Part shown: one piece after another, positions 19,195 through 19,378 of the stretch
Position numbering within the stretch: position 1 is the first letter of the stretch
How the letters are laid out: each line of letters begins with the position of its first letter
NCBI GenBank assembly: GCA_031287815.1
Contig: JAITSM010000177.1
Span: 1-19,378, forward strand
Source: Prevotellaceae bacterium
GTDB taxonomy: Bacteria; Bacteroidota; Bacteroidia; Bacteroidales; UBA932
Reading direction: 5' to 3'
DNA: 19,378 nt
Made by a program: the position numbers and the translations under genes
Notes under the pieces: generated by a model
What the model saw: the letters and a program-made list of their open reading frames with translations, nothing else
Told to the model about the DNA's origin: nothing
The model's database searches: none

Positions 19195-19202
19195 CAAAGG
19201 TA
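19195..19202 (-). promoter_or_regulatory. Promoter of the flavin reductase-mnmD operon (-7 box)
   Basis: The minus strand reads TACCTTTG 30 bases before the ATG at 19164. It lies just after the terminator of the small RNA, so the operon has its own start. No clear -33 box. Confidence 0.7.
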
Positions 19203-19211
19203 TTAAATTAG

Positions 19212-19249
19212 TTTTAAAAAAGGAAATCCTTGCCCCGGAGGGCAAGGAT
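19212..19249 (-). terminator. Terminator of the small RNA candidate
   Basis: A perfect 10-bp stem (19226-19235 with 19240-19249) with a four-base loop is followed on the minus strand by TTCCTTTTTT. Confidence 0.9.
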
Positions 19250-19318
19250 CGTGAACAAAGTTATGAATGAAAGGATTGGTTAGTAGAATATCTGAAGAAT
19301 ATCAGATAATCCTTGAAT
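19214..19318 (-). ncRNA. Candidate small RNA (about 105 nt)
   Basis: A minus-strand unit has its own -7 box (19325-19332) and a strong terminator, with no ATG-led frame between. The predicted 5' end is structured: AAGGATT (minus strand; 19308-19314) pairs with AATCCTT (19271-19277). A nested 6-bp ATCTGA/TCAGAT hairpin (19290-19295 with 19302-19307) lies inside. An unpaired stretch (about 19250-19270) before the terminator could contact targets. Alternatively it is an attenuated leader of the flavin reductase operon, but that operon has a separate promoter after the terminator. No known family is recognised. Confidence 0.55.
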
Positions 19319-19324
19319 TCGATG

Positions 19325-19332
19325 CAAAGGTA
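19325..19332 (-). promoter_or_regulatory. Promoter of the small RNA candidate (-7 box)
   Basis: The minus strand reads TACCTTTG. The predicted start near 19318 falls at the base of the first RNA stem. No clear -33 box. Confidence 0.65.
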
Positions 19333-19378
19333 CGGAAAATATTCCATCCATTGTGTCGTTTTTTTCGTTGCAATTGTT

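Overview
The window looks like a chromosomal segment of a Bacteroidales-type Bacteroidota, roughly half G+C. The main evidence is 13 copies of the Bacteroidota -7 promoter box TAnnTTTG, several with a TTTG -33 box about 18-20 bp upstream. Other signs are the near absence of Shine-Dalgarno sites, an orphan TrpB2, a type B ribosomal protein L31, and two large surface proteins ending in FISUMP-like domains. I cannot name a genus. No phage, transposase or CRISPR array was found.

Layout. 1-1941 (minus): rpsO, a terminator, then pnp, whose frame is cut by an in-frame TGA at 120-122 and runs off the window. 2123-3730 (plus): a tryptophan attenuator (leader peptide MKFLKNTWFWWWRN plus terminator) followed by trpB2. 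A shared bidirectional terminator separates it from convergent ahcY (3850-5232, minus). 5450-9350 (plus): a surface operon of a collagen-like lipoprotein and an outer-membrane beta-barrel protein with a linker built from palindromic DNA repeats. 9434-10456: a Fic protein with a winged-helix tail. 10591-14359 (plus): fabD, rpmE2, rsmE, rimO and tRNA-Val(UAC), mostly housekeeping and translation genes with their own promoters; rimO lacks a normal start codon. 14557-16334: a rod-shaped 6S-like RNA candidate, then a second FISUMP protein whose signal peptide is encoded by repeat DNA. 16600-17772 (plus): an 11-unit 21-bp repeat ORF, a lipoprotein and a small helical protein. 17833-19332 (minus): a promoter-to-terminator small RNA, a secreted flavin-reductase-like protein and mnmD.

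Nearly every spacer is filled with degenerate period-7 tandem repeats and GCTGGCGCCAGC-type palindromes. Related palindromic repeats have entered two coding regions in frame. The strongest findings are the trp attenuator, the two RNA candidates, the repeat-derived protein segments, and the damaged pnp and rimO sites. Both of those sites are explained by a G-to-T change on the coding strand, so sequencing or assembly error must be excluded first.
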